The notes under the pieces: generated by a model
What the model was told of the DNA's origin: nothing
The model's input: only the letters and a program-made list of their open reading frames with translations
Database searches by the model: none
Translations under genes and position numbers: made by a program
Assembly: GCA_947503935.1 (NCBI GenBank)
Contig: CANNFR010000003.1
Span: 1-64,000 of the forward strand
Direction: 5' to 3'
Length of the DNA: 64,000 nucleotides
From: an uncultured Paracoccaceae bacterium
GTDB taxonomy: Bacteria > Pseudomonadota > Alphaproteobacteria > Rhodobacterales > Rhodobacteraceae
Part shown: in pieces, positions 1 through 9,011 of the stretch
How positions within the stretch are numbered: the first letter of the stretch is position 1
Layout: every line of letters starts with the position of its first letter

Positions 1-10
1 CTGATTGCAG

Positions 11-232
11 CTACGCAGCGTGTTGGAACCTTGTCGCTACACTCATAGCATCAAGATGATGGTCCACAGGCCCTAGCAAAAGCTGCATCGATAATGCTGC
101 AATCGACAACCCGCAGGCCGTCGTCACGAAAGGGATGCCCGAAAGGGGGCTGACGGCAACACAGGCCACCGCCGTCAGGAGGTAGAGTGGCCCAAGCTGG
201 CTCAGCCGGTCGGATATCTCACTGACCGACAT
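11..232 (-). pseudogene. truncated ExoD-like exopolysaccharide synthesis protein fragment
   Basis: The frame encodes about 73 residues resembling the N-terminal part of the ExoD family of small membrane proteins, linked to exopolysaccharide synthesis. It has an SVSEISDRLSQLG opening, then a hydrophobic stretch with SPLSGIPFVTTACGLSIAAL and QLLLG. Family members usually run to about 200 residues, so the stop here removes more than half the protein. I place the start at 232 because GAGG lies just upstream; the frame is open back to a TTG at 298. The gene is at the window edge and I cannot see whether the rest survives in another frame further left. A decayed copy is more likely than a functional short protein. 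Confidence 0.5.
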
Positions 233-336
233 CTGCCTCTTCAGCTCTCGGCCACGGTTCAACCGCACCATCGCGCGGCCCAGTGCGTGACTGCGCAAAC
301 GGTCGGGCGCGGCGGATAGATCGTTCGCCTTTTTGG

Positions 337-672
337 TTATTCGTAGCGGCGGTCCAAGGTGATCTCCGTTCCGTCGGCGCGCGTTAGCGTCCGGGCATAG
401 ATTTCACGGGGGCCAAGGTCGTCATCGACAAACCCGTTTACCGTGATCTTCTCGCCCACGTCCGCTGGCACCCAGTTGGGCCCCACGTATATGCGGATAG
501 AGCCGGTTGCGTCGGCGAGTCGGAATTCGTCCTCGTCGGTAATACGCTCGACCGTGCCTTGCACCGTCACCATGGTGCCGCGTTGCGCATCGGCGATGGC
601 GGTGACCTGGTTGGCCAGAGCCGGGGTAGTGGCAAGGGCTGCAAGCAGTGCGGTTGTTGCGAGGGCTTTCAT
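337..672 (-). CDS. periplasmic YgiW/YdeI-type OB-fold (BOF) protein
   Basis: A 111-residue secreted protein. Residues 1-20 form a signal peptide (MKALATTALLAALATTPALA). The rest matches the bacterial OB-fold family: V-TVQGTVERITDEDEF-L-D-TG-I-IYV, followed by GEKITVNGFVDDD and IYARTL. The start is chosen at 672 because AGGAGA sits just upstream; a longer open frame carries no signal peptide. It is the last gene of the two-component operon on this strand. In enterobacteria the related YgiW/VisP is encoded next to QseBC, so this protein may be a periplasmic partner or target of the sensor kinase. That partnership is inference. Confidence 0.75.
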   Translation of the reverse strand: MKALATTALLAALATTPALANQVTAIADAQRGTMVTVQGTVERITDEDEFRLADATGSIRIYVGPNWVPADVGEKITVNGFVDDDLGPREIYARTLTRADGTEITLDRRYE

Positions 673-722
673 TCTTTTTCTCCTGAATTCCAGACAGTGT
701 GTTTGGTCGTGTCGCATTGTGA

Positions 723-860
723 TTAATCGAGGGCGACAATCAACAGGACCACGATGGCAACGCCTGCGATGGCCAGCCAAGCCTTTGGCACGCGGATTTC
801 AACTTCGCCCGATAGCCAGTTGCTGGCTTTACGCAGGTCGACTTTGTCCGAATCATTCAT
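723..860 (-). CDS. 45-aa single-pass membrane protein
   Basis: A short protein starting MNDSDKVDLRKASNWL, with one C-terminal membrane segment (about residues 25-43, AWLAIAGVAIVVLLIVAL) ending in D. The N-terminus is charged and probably cytoplasmic. An AGGAG lies seven bases before the ATG at 860. It sits between the sensor kinase and the OB-fold gene on the same strand, so it is probably co-transcribed. I do not recognise a family. Small one-pass proteins in two-component operons sometimes modulate the sensor, but nothing in the sequence proves this. Confidence 0.6.
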   Translation of the reverse strand: MNDSDKVDLRKASNWLSGEVEIRVPKAWLAIAGVAIVVLLIVALD

Positions 861-943
861 TGTTTTGCTCCTGTTCCAATGGGTCTCCAAGACCCGATGA
901 GACAAGATATGAAGGGTCTGTCTGACAGCAGTCTGACGGGATG

Positions 944-2284
944 TCAGATTTTCGGATTTTGAAAGGTCAGAAGGAACGCGCATCCGCCATCCACGGGTGC
1001 CTGCACCTCGATCCTGCCACCCTGCGCCCGCTGGAGGCGATCTACGATTGCCAGGCCGAGACCCGCGCCGCCCGGAACCGCGTCTGGCCCCCGCCAGAAC
1101 GGTTTGAACAGCTCGGTCGTGGCCGAGAGGGAGACGCCCAGACCGTGATCGCGAACGCAGATTGCGGGAGCCGGCCCGACCGTGATCTCAACCGGTCCCG
1201 GACCGCCATGCAGAATGGCGTTCTCGACAAGGTTTGACAGCGCGACCTCGACGCTTTCTGCGTCGGCATTGGCCAGAGCCGGGCTTTCGGGCAATGACAA
1301 CGCAAGATCAACGCCCTTAGCGTGGGCAAACGGCGCAAGACACGCGACGACCGTTTCCGCCACTGCGGAGAGGTCAATCTCAGCGTCCTGCGGCACCTCG
1401 ACAGCCTCCGTGCGCGACGCTGCCAAAACCTGCTGGACCGTGCGCGACAAGGTGAGGAGGTCTGAGCGAAGACGGTCTGTTGTCTCGCCCGGTGGCAACG
1501 CGTCCAGCCGTGCCACAAGAACTGCGACAGGGGTGCGCAAGGCATGGGCGGCCTCAGCGGCATTGCGTTTTTCGCTAGCGAGGGCCTGGTCCAGCCGGTT
1601 GAGCGCCCTCTGGGTCGCATCCACCAGATCGGCGACCTCGGCAGGGGCATTTTCGATGGTGGGCGGCGGCACGTCTGTGCCGGGCTTTATGGAGCGGGCC
1701 CACCTTGCGGCCACGGCCACCGGCACCAGACCGCGCCGCAGAAAGACTGCGCTGGCGATGATCAGAACCAGCGCCATGGGCAAGACGGGCAGGGCAACGT
1801 GCCTGTAGAATTCGCGCAGAAACGCCGCCCTCATCAGGTCCGCAGGGTCGGAGGCCATGACAAATACGATCCGAACACCATCTGTTCGATCGGGAAGCTC
1901 ACGCCCCGCAATGCGCAAGGAATTGGCAGCGGTGCCAAGTCTGATGACCCAATCGTCTGCATAGACATCACGGGCAAAGGGCGGGATCAGGTCGGCATTC
2001 GTCGTCTCCAGGACCGCGCCGCCGCGATCCACCACTGCAAACGCATAGGCGGCGGGGTGGTCCGCATAAAGAGATCGCAGGTCTGCATCTGGCGGGACGG
2101 ACGTGCCGTCCATGGATACCTGCAACCGTTCGATCTCGTGGATCAGGGCCTCATTTTCCAATTCCCGCTGGTCGGAGCCATAGTAGATTCCGACAATCGC
2201 GATATTCAGAACGACAACAGCCGCAGCGATCATCGTCAGTCGCCGGGTCAGACGTTGCGCAAGGGAGGGCGCGTCCTTGTTCAT
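944..2284 (-). CDS. two-component sensor histidine kinase, QseC/PmrB type
   Basis: A 446-aa inner-membrane kinase. Transmembrane segments lie at about residues 17-36 and 163-183, enclosing a periplasmic sensor region of about 125 residues. A HAMP-like linker follows, then the H-box AAHALRTPVAVL with the phospho-accepting His near residue 237. The N-box is SNLVENAILHG, and the ATP-lid glycines are VRDHGLGVS and GGAGLGLAI. The ATG at 2284 overlaps the TGA of the response regulator (ATGA), so the two are translationally coupled. The organisation fits QseC/PmrB-type sensors. The signal is unknown; the downstream OB-fold protein is the only contextual clue. Confidence 0.92.
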   Translation of the reverse strand: MNKDAPSLAQRLTRRLTMIAAAVVVLNIAIVGIYYGSDQRELENEALIHEIERLQVSMDGTSVPPDADLRSLYADHPAAYAFAVVDRGGAVLETTNADLIPPFARDVYADDWVIRLGTAANSLRIAGRELPDRTDGVRIVFVMASDPADLMRAAFLREFYRHVALPVLPMALVLIIASAVFLRRGLVPVAVAARWARSIKPGTDVPPPTIENAPAEVADLVDATQRALNRLDQALASEKRNAAEAAHALRTPVAVLVARLDALPPGETTDRLRSDLLTLSRTVQQVLAASRTEAVEVPQDAEIDLSAVAETVVACLAPFAHAKGVDLALSLPESPALANADAESVEVALSNLVENAILHGGPGPVEITVGPAPAICVRDHGLGVSLSATTELFKPFWRGPDAVPGGAGLGLAIVDRLQRAQGGRIEVQAPVDGGCAFLLTFQNPKI

Positions 2285-2958
2285 GATGTAGCTTCTCGCG
2301 GAAGCATCCATCCAATTCCGCGCACCGTAACGAGCGGGATGGTGCACTCTGCTGTTTCAAGACCGCGTCGCAACCGCGACACCGCAGCATCCAGTGCATT
2401 TGGGCTCACCTCATCGTCAAAGCCATAGATCGCCTCTTCGAGGACACGCCGCGCGACGACCCGACCCGCCGCCCGCATCAATTGCTCCAATACGGCCACC
2501 TCTCTGCGCCCGATTGACACGGGCGTGTCGTTCACAGTGACACTGCGGGCAGCCGTATCCAATTCCAGCACCCCGATCCGGAGTAACCTGTCAGACCGAT
2601 CTCCCGGTCGCCGCAACACCGCCCGACAGCGCGCCACAAGTTCTGGCATCTCGACCGGTTTGACCACATAATCATCAGCCCCTCCATCCAGACCCGCCAG
2701 ACGGTCTGTCAACTGATCCCGTGCCGTAAGCACGATGACCGGCACCCGCCCATCGCGGCGCAAATCCGGCAACAGCTGCAACCCGTCGTCATCGGGCAGG
2801 CCGAGATCCAAAAGCACCAGAGCGTAATCTGCCAATCTTGCTATTTCGCGCGCATCTTCAGCCGTGCCGACATGATCAATCGTGAAGCCAGCACGTTGCA
2901 AAGCATCCTTGACAGCATCCGCCAAAGGCATGTGGTCTTCAACAAGCAAGACGCGCAT
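2281..2958 (-). CDS. OmpR-family response regulator (QseB/PmrA-like)
   Basis: A 225-aa cytoplasmic regulator. The receiver domain spans residues 1-115 with the acidic pocket VEDH, phospho-acceptor D51 in LLDLGLP, and the switch residues VLTARDQ and VVKPVEMPEL. A winged-helix DNA-binding domain occupies about 125-220 (VSIGRREVAVLEQLM, NALDAAVSRLRRGLE, TVRGIGWML). The start at 2958 has AAGGATC upstream; the much longer open frame before it lacks any receiver sequence. It is first in the operon and coupled to the kinase by a 4-bp overlap. Confidence 0.93.
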   Translation of the reverse strand: MRVLLVEDHMPLADAVKDALQRAGFTIDHVGTAEDAREIARLADYALVLLDLGLPDDDGLQLLPDLRRDGRVPVIVLTARDQLTDRLAGLDGGADDYVVKPVEMPELVARCRAVLRRPGDRSDRLLRIGVLELDTAARSVTVNDTPVSIGRREVAVLEQLMRAAGRVVARRVLEEAIYGFDDEVSPNALDAAVSRLRRGLETAECTIPLVTVRGIGWMLPREATS

Positions 2959-3842
2959 CTTGAAATGATCCTTCAAACAAATTGGCGCAGCGACCGCATA
3001 GTGCCGGGTAATTGTGGATGGCATGATTGCTAGGCCAGAATACGGTTCCGCGCTGAGATGAGACAAGTAAAGGCTTTTGTCGTTGCGTAACCTGACCAGA
3101 GCTTGACGATGTAAAGCCGAAGTCAAATCGGAGTGTGCGCAGAATATGATGCGTAGCGCTTCGTCCATTGCGCGCCTGAAAGGCGACGAATGGGTAAGAT
3201 CGGGCAGAAACCCGTTGTCAAAACCTATGCGGCACACACAGTGGTTTTGCCACATGAGGCGGCCGGACCAACGTCGATCAAGAGTCCCGTGACACAAACC
3301 TTTGGCAAAATCAGCTTTGGTTTCGGCACGTTTCTGGCCGTAGTTTGAAGACCCGACATTCATATGAAGTGCAGCATCGGTCACCATGGGCTCACTGACG
3401 ATTTTAGAGCGTTCGCAGCATTGGGTCGCGCGGCCATGCCACATCTAGTGAGGACGGCCCTAAGCAGACCTTAGTGCGGCGCGCAGCATTCAGAGGTTCG
3501 GGACTGTAACAAGCAGGCTTTTCGGCCGTTCGCCGTTTCGGGTGTGTCGTTGTCGCCGATCCTCGATGGGTCGGGTCTGGCTGTGGCCCTGACACTCCTC
3601 AAAGCGTTGGCCGGGTTGAATGCTATAATAAAAAGAGTCGTCGGCTATATCAAACCGGGAATTGGCAACCTGAGAACGGATTGCCCGGGCCGCATGTGGC
3701 TTTGAGATCCTGTGCCTTTGGGACGCCTTCGCAGACGGAGTTTGGCTGTATGTAACTGGCATTGGACTGTTGGCTGGTTTGCGGCTTGTAAGTATGCTCT
3801 GGGGAACGAAACCGTCTTGATCGTGCCAGGCGCTGCGCGGGC
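2959..3842. other. gene-poor intergenic stretch, probably decayed sequence
   Basis: About 880 bases lie between the response regulator start and the end of the TRAP/isomerase operon. The open frames here show no recognisable domain, no convincing ribosome binding site and no codon pattern like their neighbours. The part next to 2958 must hold the two-component promoter. The middle contains TAAGCAGACCTTA (3461-3473), almost the same as a word at the end of the SGNH hydrolase gene near 28302-28314. That suggests remnants of a dispersed or decayed element. Confidence 0.5.
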
Positions 3843-4613
3843 TTAACCGCCAACCAATCCGTCGTAACGCTGTCGCCAGTGAGTGGCCTGGCGCCAGTCC
3901 TCGAAGGTTTCGCCCTCCAGAGCATCCCAAGGCCGCGCTTGTGCCGCCGCCCAGGCCAGAGCTAGGTTGCAGGACACCGCCGGTTTCAGGCCTTCCTCCA
4001 GTCCTGTGAGGATCGGTCCAAGCGTGGCCATGCCAGTTCCCAGCATAAGGATTGCATCCGCATCGCTTTCGGACAGCGTCCGATAAGAGGCGAGAACACC
4101 AGAGCCCGTCATCGCGTAGATCGGGTGAAAGACGTTGTCTTCGAGCGCCGGACCGGCCTTGGCGACAACCTCCAAACCAAAGCTCTCCCAATACGGCACG
4201 CAAGGTCGGTTCAGGGTCTCGGGATACGGCGTCAACAGAGCAATCCGCCGCGCACCCACCGCGCGCAGCGCCGCAACCGTCGCAAGCGCCGCGGTCAAGA
4301 ACGGAACGCCAAACCGCGTCTGCATCTCGTCCACAATCTCAGCCTCGCGCAGGGCACCGATCAGGTACGACGCTCCGGTGCAAGCCGCCGCGATGCAGTT
4401 GACCGGCGCGTTGCCAAAACGCTCCGCCGTTACGCCAAATCGCATGGTGTAGTCGACCAGCCGCTCTTCGATGGTGGATTGATCTGACACTAACCGCGCG
4501 TTTATCAGCGAATGACCCGGCGGGAGCAATGCCCAAAGCTCGGGCTCGACGGTTGTGTTCGCCTGTGGCGTGAGAACCCCCCAGAGACCATTTTGTCCGT
4601 ATTCGAGTGCCAT
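3843..4613 (-). CDS. maleate isomerase / arylmalonate decarboxylase-like enzyme (Asp/Glu racemase superfamily)
   Basis: A 256-aa cytosolic enzyme of the cofactor-independent Asp/Glu racemase superfamily. It shows both cysteine sites of the isomerase and racemase members: C78 in AACTGASYLIG and C215 in AVSCNLALA. The family block LLTPYPETLNR lies at 127-136 and GTGM at 192-195. Having two cysteines favours isomerisation or racemisation over the one-cysteine arylmalonate decarboxylases. The ATG at 4613 shares a base with the TRAP permease stop (TGATG), so it is the last gene of the operon. It probably acts on a dicarboxylate or similar acid brought in by the TRAP system; the substrate is not readable from sequence. 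Confidence 0.8.
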   Translation of the reverse strand: MALEYGQNGLWGVLTPQANTTVEPELWALLPPGHSLINARLVSDQSTIEERLVDYTMRFGVTAERFGNAPVNCIAAACTGASYLIGALREAEIVDEMQTRFGVPFLTAALATVAALRAVGARRIALLTPYPETLNRPCVPYWESFGLEVVAKAGPALEDNVFHPIYAMTGSGVLASYRTLSESDADAILMLGTGMATLGPILTGLEEGLKPAVSCNLALAWAAAQARPWDALEGETFEDWRQATHWRQRYDGLVGG

Positions 4614-5926
4614 CACAGCCACCCCAGCGCGCCGGGCAGCCAAAGGCTGAGTGATGGGAAAAGGATCAGGACAATCAAGCGCACCAGATCAGCCAGAAGA
4701 AACGGCACCACCCCACGGAAGATCGTCCGCAGTGGCAGATCTCGCGCCATGCCGTGCAGCACAAAGACGTTGATCCCGATGGGTGGGGTGATCATTCCCA
4801 GCTCGATCACCACGATGTTGATAACGCCCCACCAGATCGGATCGTAACCCAGCCCGATCACCAGCGGGTAGACGAACGGCAAGGTCAGGACCATTGCCGC
4901 GATGGTGTCGAAGATCGAGCCAAGGATCAGGAAAAACAGCATCAACAATGCGATGACCGCCAGTGGCGGCAGGCCCATCCCTTCGATCCAGGCCACGATT
5001 GCCGCAGGCAGACCAGAGAGCGTGGCGAAATAGGAGAACACCGACGCGCCGATGATGATGACAAAAATCAGGCCGGTGTTGGATGCGGTATCGCCGAGGC
5101 TCGCGAGAAAACTCTTTCCCGTAATGCGACGGCGCGCGAGTGAGATGATCAAAGCCATCGAAGCGCCAACCGCCGCGGCTTCGGTGACGGTGAAGATGCC
5201 GGAATAGATGCCGCCGGACACCGCCACCGCCAGCAGCACTACGGCCCAGCTATTACGCGCTTCGCGTCGGCGCTTGTCCCAGCTCAGCCGCTCACCACGC
5301 GGCGCGGTCTCTGGGTAAAGCCGGACGACCACGCCGATGGCAATGAAATAGAAAACGACGGCCAGCAAGCCAGGCACGACGGCAGCGAGGAACAGCGTGA
5401 TGATCGAATTCTCGGTCAGTATCGCGTAGAGGATCATCACCACCGATGGCGGCACGATCATCCCCAGCGTGCCCCCCGACGCAATGGCCCCTGCTGCCAA
5501 GGATTTTGCATACCCACGTTCGATCATTTGCGGCAAGGCAATCCGTGCCATGGTTGCCGCTGTCGCCACCGACGATCCGCAAATCGCGCCAAAACCTGCG
5601 CAAGCACCGATGGTGGCAAAGATCAGCCCGCCCCGCCGATGGCCGAGAAACGCATAGGCCAACCGGTAAAGCTCGTCCGATAGCCCGCCCGCATGCGCGA
5701 GATTGCCCATCAGCAGGAAAAGCGCGATCACCGCCAACCCCTCGGCCGACATGGCTGAAGAGGGTTCTGTCGCTAAAAGTGTCAGCGCAGGTTCAAAGCC
5801 GATGATCAGCCCGGTGCCCACCACGCCCACCACGCCCATCGCAATGCCTACTGGCACTTGGAGAATGATCAGCAGGAACATCGCCGCCAGACCCAAAAGC
5901 CCGGTCGTCAAAGGATCGGCGACCAT
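4613..5926 (-). CDS. TRAP transporter large permease subunit (DctM family)
   Basis: A 437-aa polytopic membrane protein with about a dozen hydrophobic segments. Family motifs include GACAGFGAICGSSVATAATM and GGTLGMIVPPSVVMILY in the first half, and TPPIGINVFVLHGM near the C-terminus. It is the ion-coupled translocation subunit of a tripartite (TRAP) importer for organic acids. It overlaps the small permease upstream and the isomerase downstream by single bases (TGATG), so the transport genes and enzyme are translated as one chain. Confidence 0.95.
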   Translation of the reverse strand: MVADPLTTGLLGLAAMFLLIILQVPVGIAMGVVGVVGTGLIIGFEPALTLLATEPSSAMSAEGLAVIALFLLMGNLAHAGGLSDELYRLAYAFLGHRRGGLIFATIGACAGFGAICGSSVATAATMARIALPQMIERGYAKSLAAGAIASGGTLGMIVPPSVVMILYAILTENSIITLFLAAVVPGLLAVVFYFIAIGVVVRLYPETAPRGERLSWDKRRREARNSWAVVLLAVAVSGGIYSGIFTVTEAAAVGASMALIISLARRRITGKSFLASLGDTASNTGLIFVIIIGASVFSYFATLSGLPAAIVAWIEGMGLPPLAVIALLMLFFLILGSIFDTIAAMVLTLPFVYPLVIGLGYDPIWWGVINIVVIELGMITPPIGINVFVLHGMARDLPLRTIFRGVVPFLLADLVRLIVLILFPSLSLWLPGALGWL

Positions 5927-6480
5927 CAGCTGCTCCCGCCCAGTGTATCAAGTTCGGCATGTGACAGGCCTTCGTGGCCAGCTCCACTGTTCGAAAGAGT
6001 AGCCCGTAGCCAACTGATAAAGACATAGAATTGCACAGGTACGCAGGCTGCCATGATAACGGTTGTGACCCACCACCACGGTGCCAAAGGAATGCCAATG
6101 GTGCGCGTCGTGCGACCTGCATCCGCGTATTTGCCGGTCAGCTTGACGAACTGCCAGGCGAGAATGGCAAAGAAAACCAACACGACAAAGGCGGCAAATG
6201 TCTCAAGCCACGCGTTTAGCCGACCGCCACCAACCTTGCCAAAAACACGTACAGTGACGTTGGTCTGGCGCAGCAGGCCGGCGGGAAAGCAACTGGCGAT
6301 GACCAGCGGGTAAACCACCTCGCCATAGTCCTTGAGTCCGTGAATGCGCGGCGCGTTCAGATAGCGCGCGCCGCCATCGTAGAAGATAAGGAAAGCCACA
6401 GCCACCAGCCCGGCGAAGCCGATCAGAGCCACAGCCTGCGTGATGCGGTCAATTCGCAGGGCCGTGGCTGTGGGTTTCAT
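5926..6480 (-). CDS. TRAP transporter small permease subunit (DctQ family)
   Basis: A 184-aa membrane protein with four hydrophobic segments, at about residues 15-35, 52-70, 91-111 and 138-160. The family pattern is present: RYL(N)APRIHGLKDYGE, then NVTVRVF and a final TTVIMAACVPVQFYVFISWLRA. I start it at the ATG at 6480, which shares a base with the binding-protein stop (TGATG); a GTG lies directly before it at 6483. It partners the large permease immediately downstream. Confidence 0.93.
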   Translation of the reverse strand: MKPTATALRIDRITQAVALIGFAGLVAVAFLIFYDGGARYLNAPRIHGLKDYGEVVYPLVIASCFPAGLLRQTNVTVRVFGKVGGGRLNAWLETFAAFVVLVFFAILAWQFVKLTGKYADAGRTTRTIGIPLAPWWWVTTVIMAACVPVQFYVFISWLRATLSNSGAGHEGLSHAELDTLGGSS

Positions 6481-7481
6481 CACGTTGACCCGCGCATCTC
6501 GGTCAGAGCCGCAATAGCCGCGTCATAGACAGCTTGACCATTCGGTGTTGCGTCGATCCAGGCCTGATGAACGCCCTGCGCCGCTTCGGCCCACTGCGCC
6601 AGTTGCTCGTCGGAATACTCGACGATCTCAATCCGGCCTTCTTCCACGATGCCGGCGCGGATTTCTTCGCCCACAGCGGTGTAGGCAGCGCCGCCCATTT
6701 CGGCCATGGCCAGCCCGCCATGCGCCATGATCTTGTCCTGCGCCTCTGCGGGAAGGGCGTCCCATTTGGACTGGTTCATCAGAAGCAGGAACGGGATTGC
6801 GCCCGCGGGGACAGTATGAGCCTGATCGACCAACGGCAAGGATTTGAAGGTGCGCATCCCCGTCCAACCCTGCACAGCACCATCCAAAGTGCCCCGGTTC
6901 AACGCTTCGTTCATCTCGGCAGAGCTCAGCGTTTCGGATGCCGCACCAAGGCTTTCCAGCCACGAGGCATGGATGCCGCCCACGGCACGGATTTTCATGT
7001 TCTGAAGGTCGGACAGATCGTCAACCTTGGTCTTCATGAAGAGCGCGTTGGGTTCCGCGGCAAAGAAGCCGATCACATGCACGCCATCAAAGCCGGTCAG
7101 CAGACCCTGTTCATGCAGCTTCCAGCCAACAACGCTCGCCTCTTCGGCGGTGCGGAAGAGGAACGGCAATTCAAACACGCCCATCTCGGGGAATTGCCCG
7201 GCGGTGTAGGAGGGCAGGACCCAGCTCACGTCCATCACGCCGTTCTGCACCAATTCAAACTGCTTGAAGGGTGATTTGCCCAACGTGCCGCCCCAGAACC
7301 CTTGAAGTCGCACAGCTTCAGTCTCGGCGCTGACGGCCTCCATCCACGGCTTGATCACGCGGGCAACGCCCACCGATTGTTCGGGCACGAAGGTGCCGAT
7401 CTTCACAAGATCCTGTGCGCTGGCCGGTAGCCCCGCGAGTGTGACCGCCGCTACGGTCAATAATGTCTTGAAATGTTTCAT
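6480..7481 (-). CDS. TRAP transporter substrate-binding protein (DctP family)
   Basis: A 333-aa periplasmic receptor. A signal peptide covers residues 1-22 (cleavage after ASA). DctP-type features follow: the FKQFELVQNGVMDVSWVLPSY block, a conserved region around KIRAVGGIHASWLESLGA holding the arginine that usually grips a substrate carboxylate, and GTLDGAVQGWTGM. AAGGAG precedes the ATG at 7481. It lies between the aldehyde dehydrogenase and the two permease genes. The ligand is probably a carboxylate, from family knowledge; its identity is open. Confidence 0.94.
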   Translation of the reverse strand: MKHFKTLLTVAAVTLAGLPASAQDLVKIGTFVPEQSVGVARVIKPWMEAVSAETEAVRLQGFWGGTLGKSPFKQFELVQNGVMDVSWVLPSYTAGQFPEMGVFELPFLFRTAEEASVVGWKLHEQGLLTGFDGVHVIGFFAAEPNALFMKTKVDDLSDLQNMKIRAVGGIHASWLESLGAASETLSSAEMNEALNRGTLDGAVQGWTGMRTFKSLPLVDQAHTVPAGAIPFLLLMNQSKWDALPAEAQDKIMAHGGLAMAEMGGAAYTAVGEEIRAGIVEEGRIEIVEYSDEQLAQWAEAAQGVHQAWIDATPNGQAVYDAAIAALTEMRGST

Positions 7482-7499
7482 TGCATACTCCTTGTCGGG

Positions 7500-9011
7500 T
7501 TATCCGCCCGTGTCTCCGAGCCGCCGCAAGGGTGGCGGGATCTTGGGCAGGGTGACGGTTTTTTCCTCGGTGTAGAATGCTTCGCACGCCGCGCCGCCTT
7601 CGCGGCCCACACCCGAGTTTTTGTAGCCGCCGAACGGCGCACGCAGTTCGCGCATCATTGGCGTGTTCACCCAAACGACACCCGAGCGCAGACGCTCGGT
7701 CATGGTCATGACCGTGGGCAGGTGGTCCGACCAGACATACGAAACAAGGCCGAACTGCGTGTCATTGGCAATCGCCACGGCCTCTTCAGCCGTGTCGAAG
7801 GGCAGGAAGGTGGCAAAGGGGCCGAATATCTCGTCCTGCGCCGTGCGCGCCGCGTTGCTGGGCACGCTTACAGCGGTCGGGGTCACAAAGTACCCGTCGC
7901 CCAAATCGTTGCGCCGGGCACCGCCTGTCAAAAGCGTTCCGCCATCGGCATGGGCGGTATCAACATAGCTCAGCACCCGCGTCATGTGCGGACGCGATGC
8001 CAGCGGGCCAAGCTCTGTCTCGGCCAAAGTCGGATCCCCAACACGAATGCGTTGAGTGCGGTCGACAAAGCGTCCGACGAAATCGTCATAGATGGACCGT
8101 TCTACCAGGATGCGTGATCCGGCAAGGCATTGCTGCCCGTTGTTCGAAAAGATGCCCAGTAGTGCCCCATCAAGCGCGCGTTCGGCATCAGCGCTGGCAA
8201 AGATCACATTCGCCGACTTGCCGCCCAGTTCCATCGTGCAAGGTACAAGACGCTGACCGGCAGCTGACATGATCGCCCGACCTGTCTCTGTACCGCCGGT
8301 GAAGCTGACCAGATCGACACCCGGATGGGCGACGAGTGCCGCGCCAGTCACAGGTCCGCGCCCATTCACCAAAGTCAGCACGCCTTCTGGCAACACCTCC
8401 TGCAGCAAAGCCACAAGCCGGGCGAGCGCCAGCGGCGTTTGCTCGGACGGTTTCAGGACACAGGTGTTGCCAAAGGCAAGAGCCGCCGCGATCTTCATCG
8501 TGGCCAGCGCCACCGGAGCGTTCCAAGGTGCGATCAACGCGGCCACGCCCACCGGTTCGCGCACAACAGTCGTCAGGTATCCCGGTGTCTGATCGTATCG
8601 GTCGCCCGCGCGCTGACTGATGAAATCCGCGAAAAAGCGAAAATTGTAAGCCGCGCGCGCCATGTGCCGCTCTTTCAGCTCGCGCAACAGCAGCCCGGTA
8701 GCCGCACATTCCAGTCGGGCCAATTCGTCGGCATTGTCGCGGATTACCTGTCCGCAACGCTCCAGCACAGCGATCCGTTCGGCCGTGGAAAGCCCCGGCC
8801 ACGGCCCGGTATCAAACGCCCGACGCGCCACCGAGACGGCCACATCGACCGAAGCCGCATCATCCTCGACCAGAACCGAGATTTGCTGCCCCGTCGCCGG
8901 GTAGAAAACCGGCAGTTCCGACCCGCCACCGGGCGTGGCACGGTCTCCGGCCCAGCCAGTGACGCGGGCTGGCGGTGTAATCGGTGTTTCAAAACGGGGT
9001 GCTTCGGTCAT
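7500..9011 (-). CDS. NAD(P)-dependent aldehyde dehydrogenase, HpaE/muconate-semialdehyde type
   Basis: A 503-aa ALDH superfamily enzyme oxidising an aldehyde to the acid. Visible motifs are APWNAP and KPSEQTP (cofactor site), FTGGTETGRAI, the catalytic glutamate in MELGGKSANVIF, catalytic cysteine in NNGQQCLAG and the C-terminal PFGGYKNSGVGREGG. The MMRELRAPFGG ending resembles dehydrogenases for 5-carboxymethyl-2-hydroxymuconate semialdehyde and related ring-derived aldehydes. The ATG overlaps the SDR stop by four bases. With the upstream monooxygenase and SDR this suggests an alcohol-to-aldehyde-to-acid route, with substrate unknown. Confidence 0.92.
   Translation of the reverse strand: MTEAPRFETPITPPARVTGWAGDRATPGGGSELPVFYPATGQQISVLVEDDAASVDVAVSVARRAFDTGPWPGLSTAERIAVLERCGQVIRDNADELARLECAATGLLLRELKERHMARAAYNFRFFADFISQRAGDRYDQTPGYLTTVVREPVGVAALIAPWNAPVALATMKIAAALAFGNTCVLKPSEQTPLALARLVALLQEVLPEGVLTLVNGRGPVTGAALVAHPGVDLVSFTGGTETGRAIMSAAGQRLVPCTMELGGKSANVIFASADAERALDGALLGIFSNNGQQCLAGSRILVERSIYDDFVGRFVDRTQRIRVGDPTLAETELGPLASRPHMTRVLSYVDTAHADGGTLLTGGARRNDLGDGYFVTPTAVSVPSNAARTAQDEIFGPFATFLPFDTAEEAVAIANDTQFGLVSYVWSDHLPTVMTMTERLRSGVVWVNTPMMRELRAPFGGYKNSGVGREGGAACEAFYTEEKTVTLPKIPPPLRRLGDTGG

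Noticed and set aside
2281-3444. A 387-codon frame including the response regulator
   Set aside because: Sequence before 2958 lacks any domain; the real start has a good ribosome binding site and a normal receiver N-terminus.
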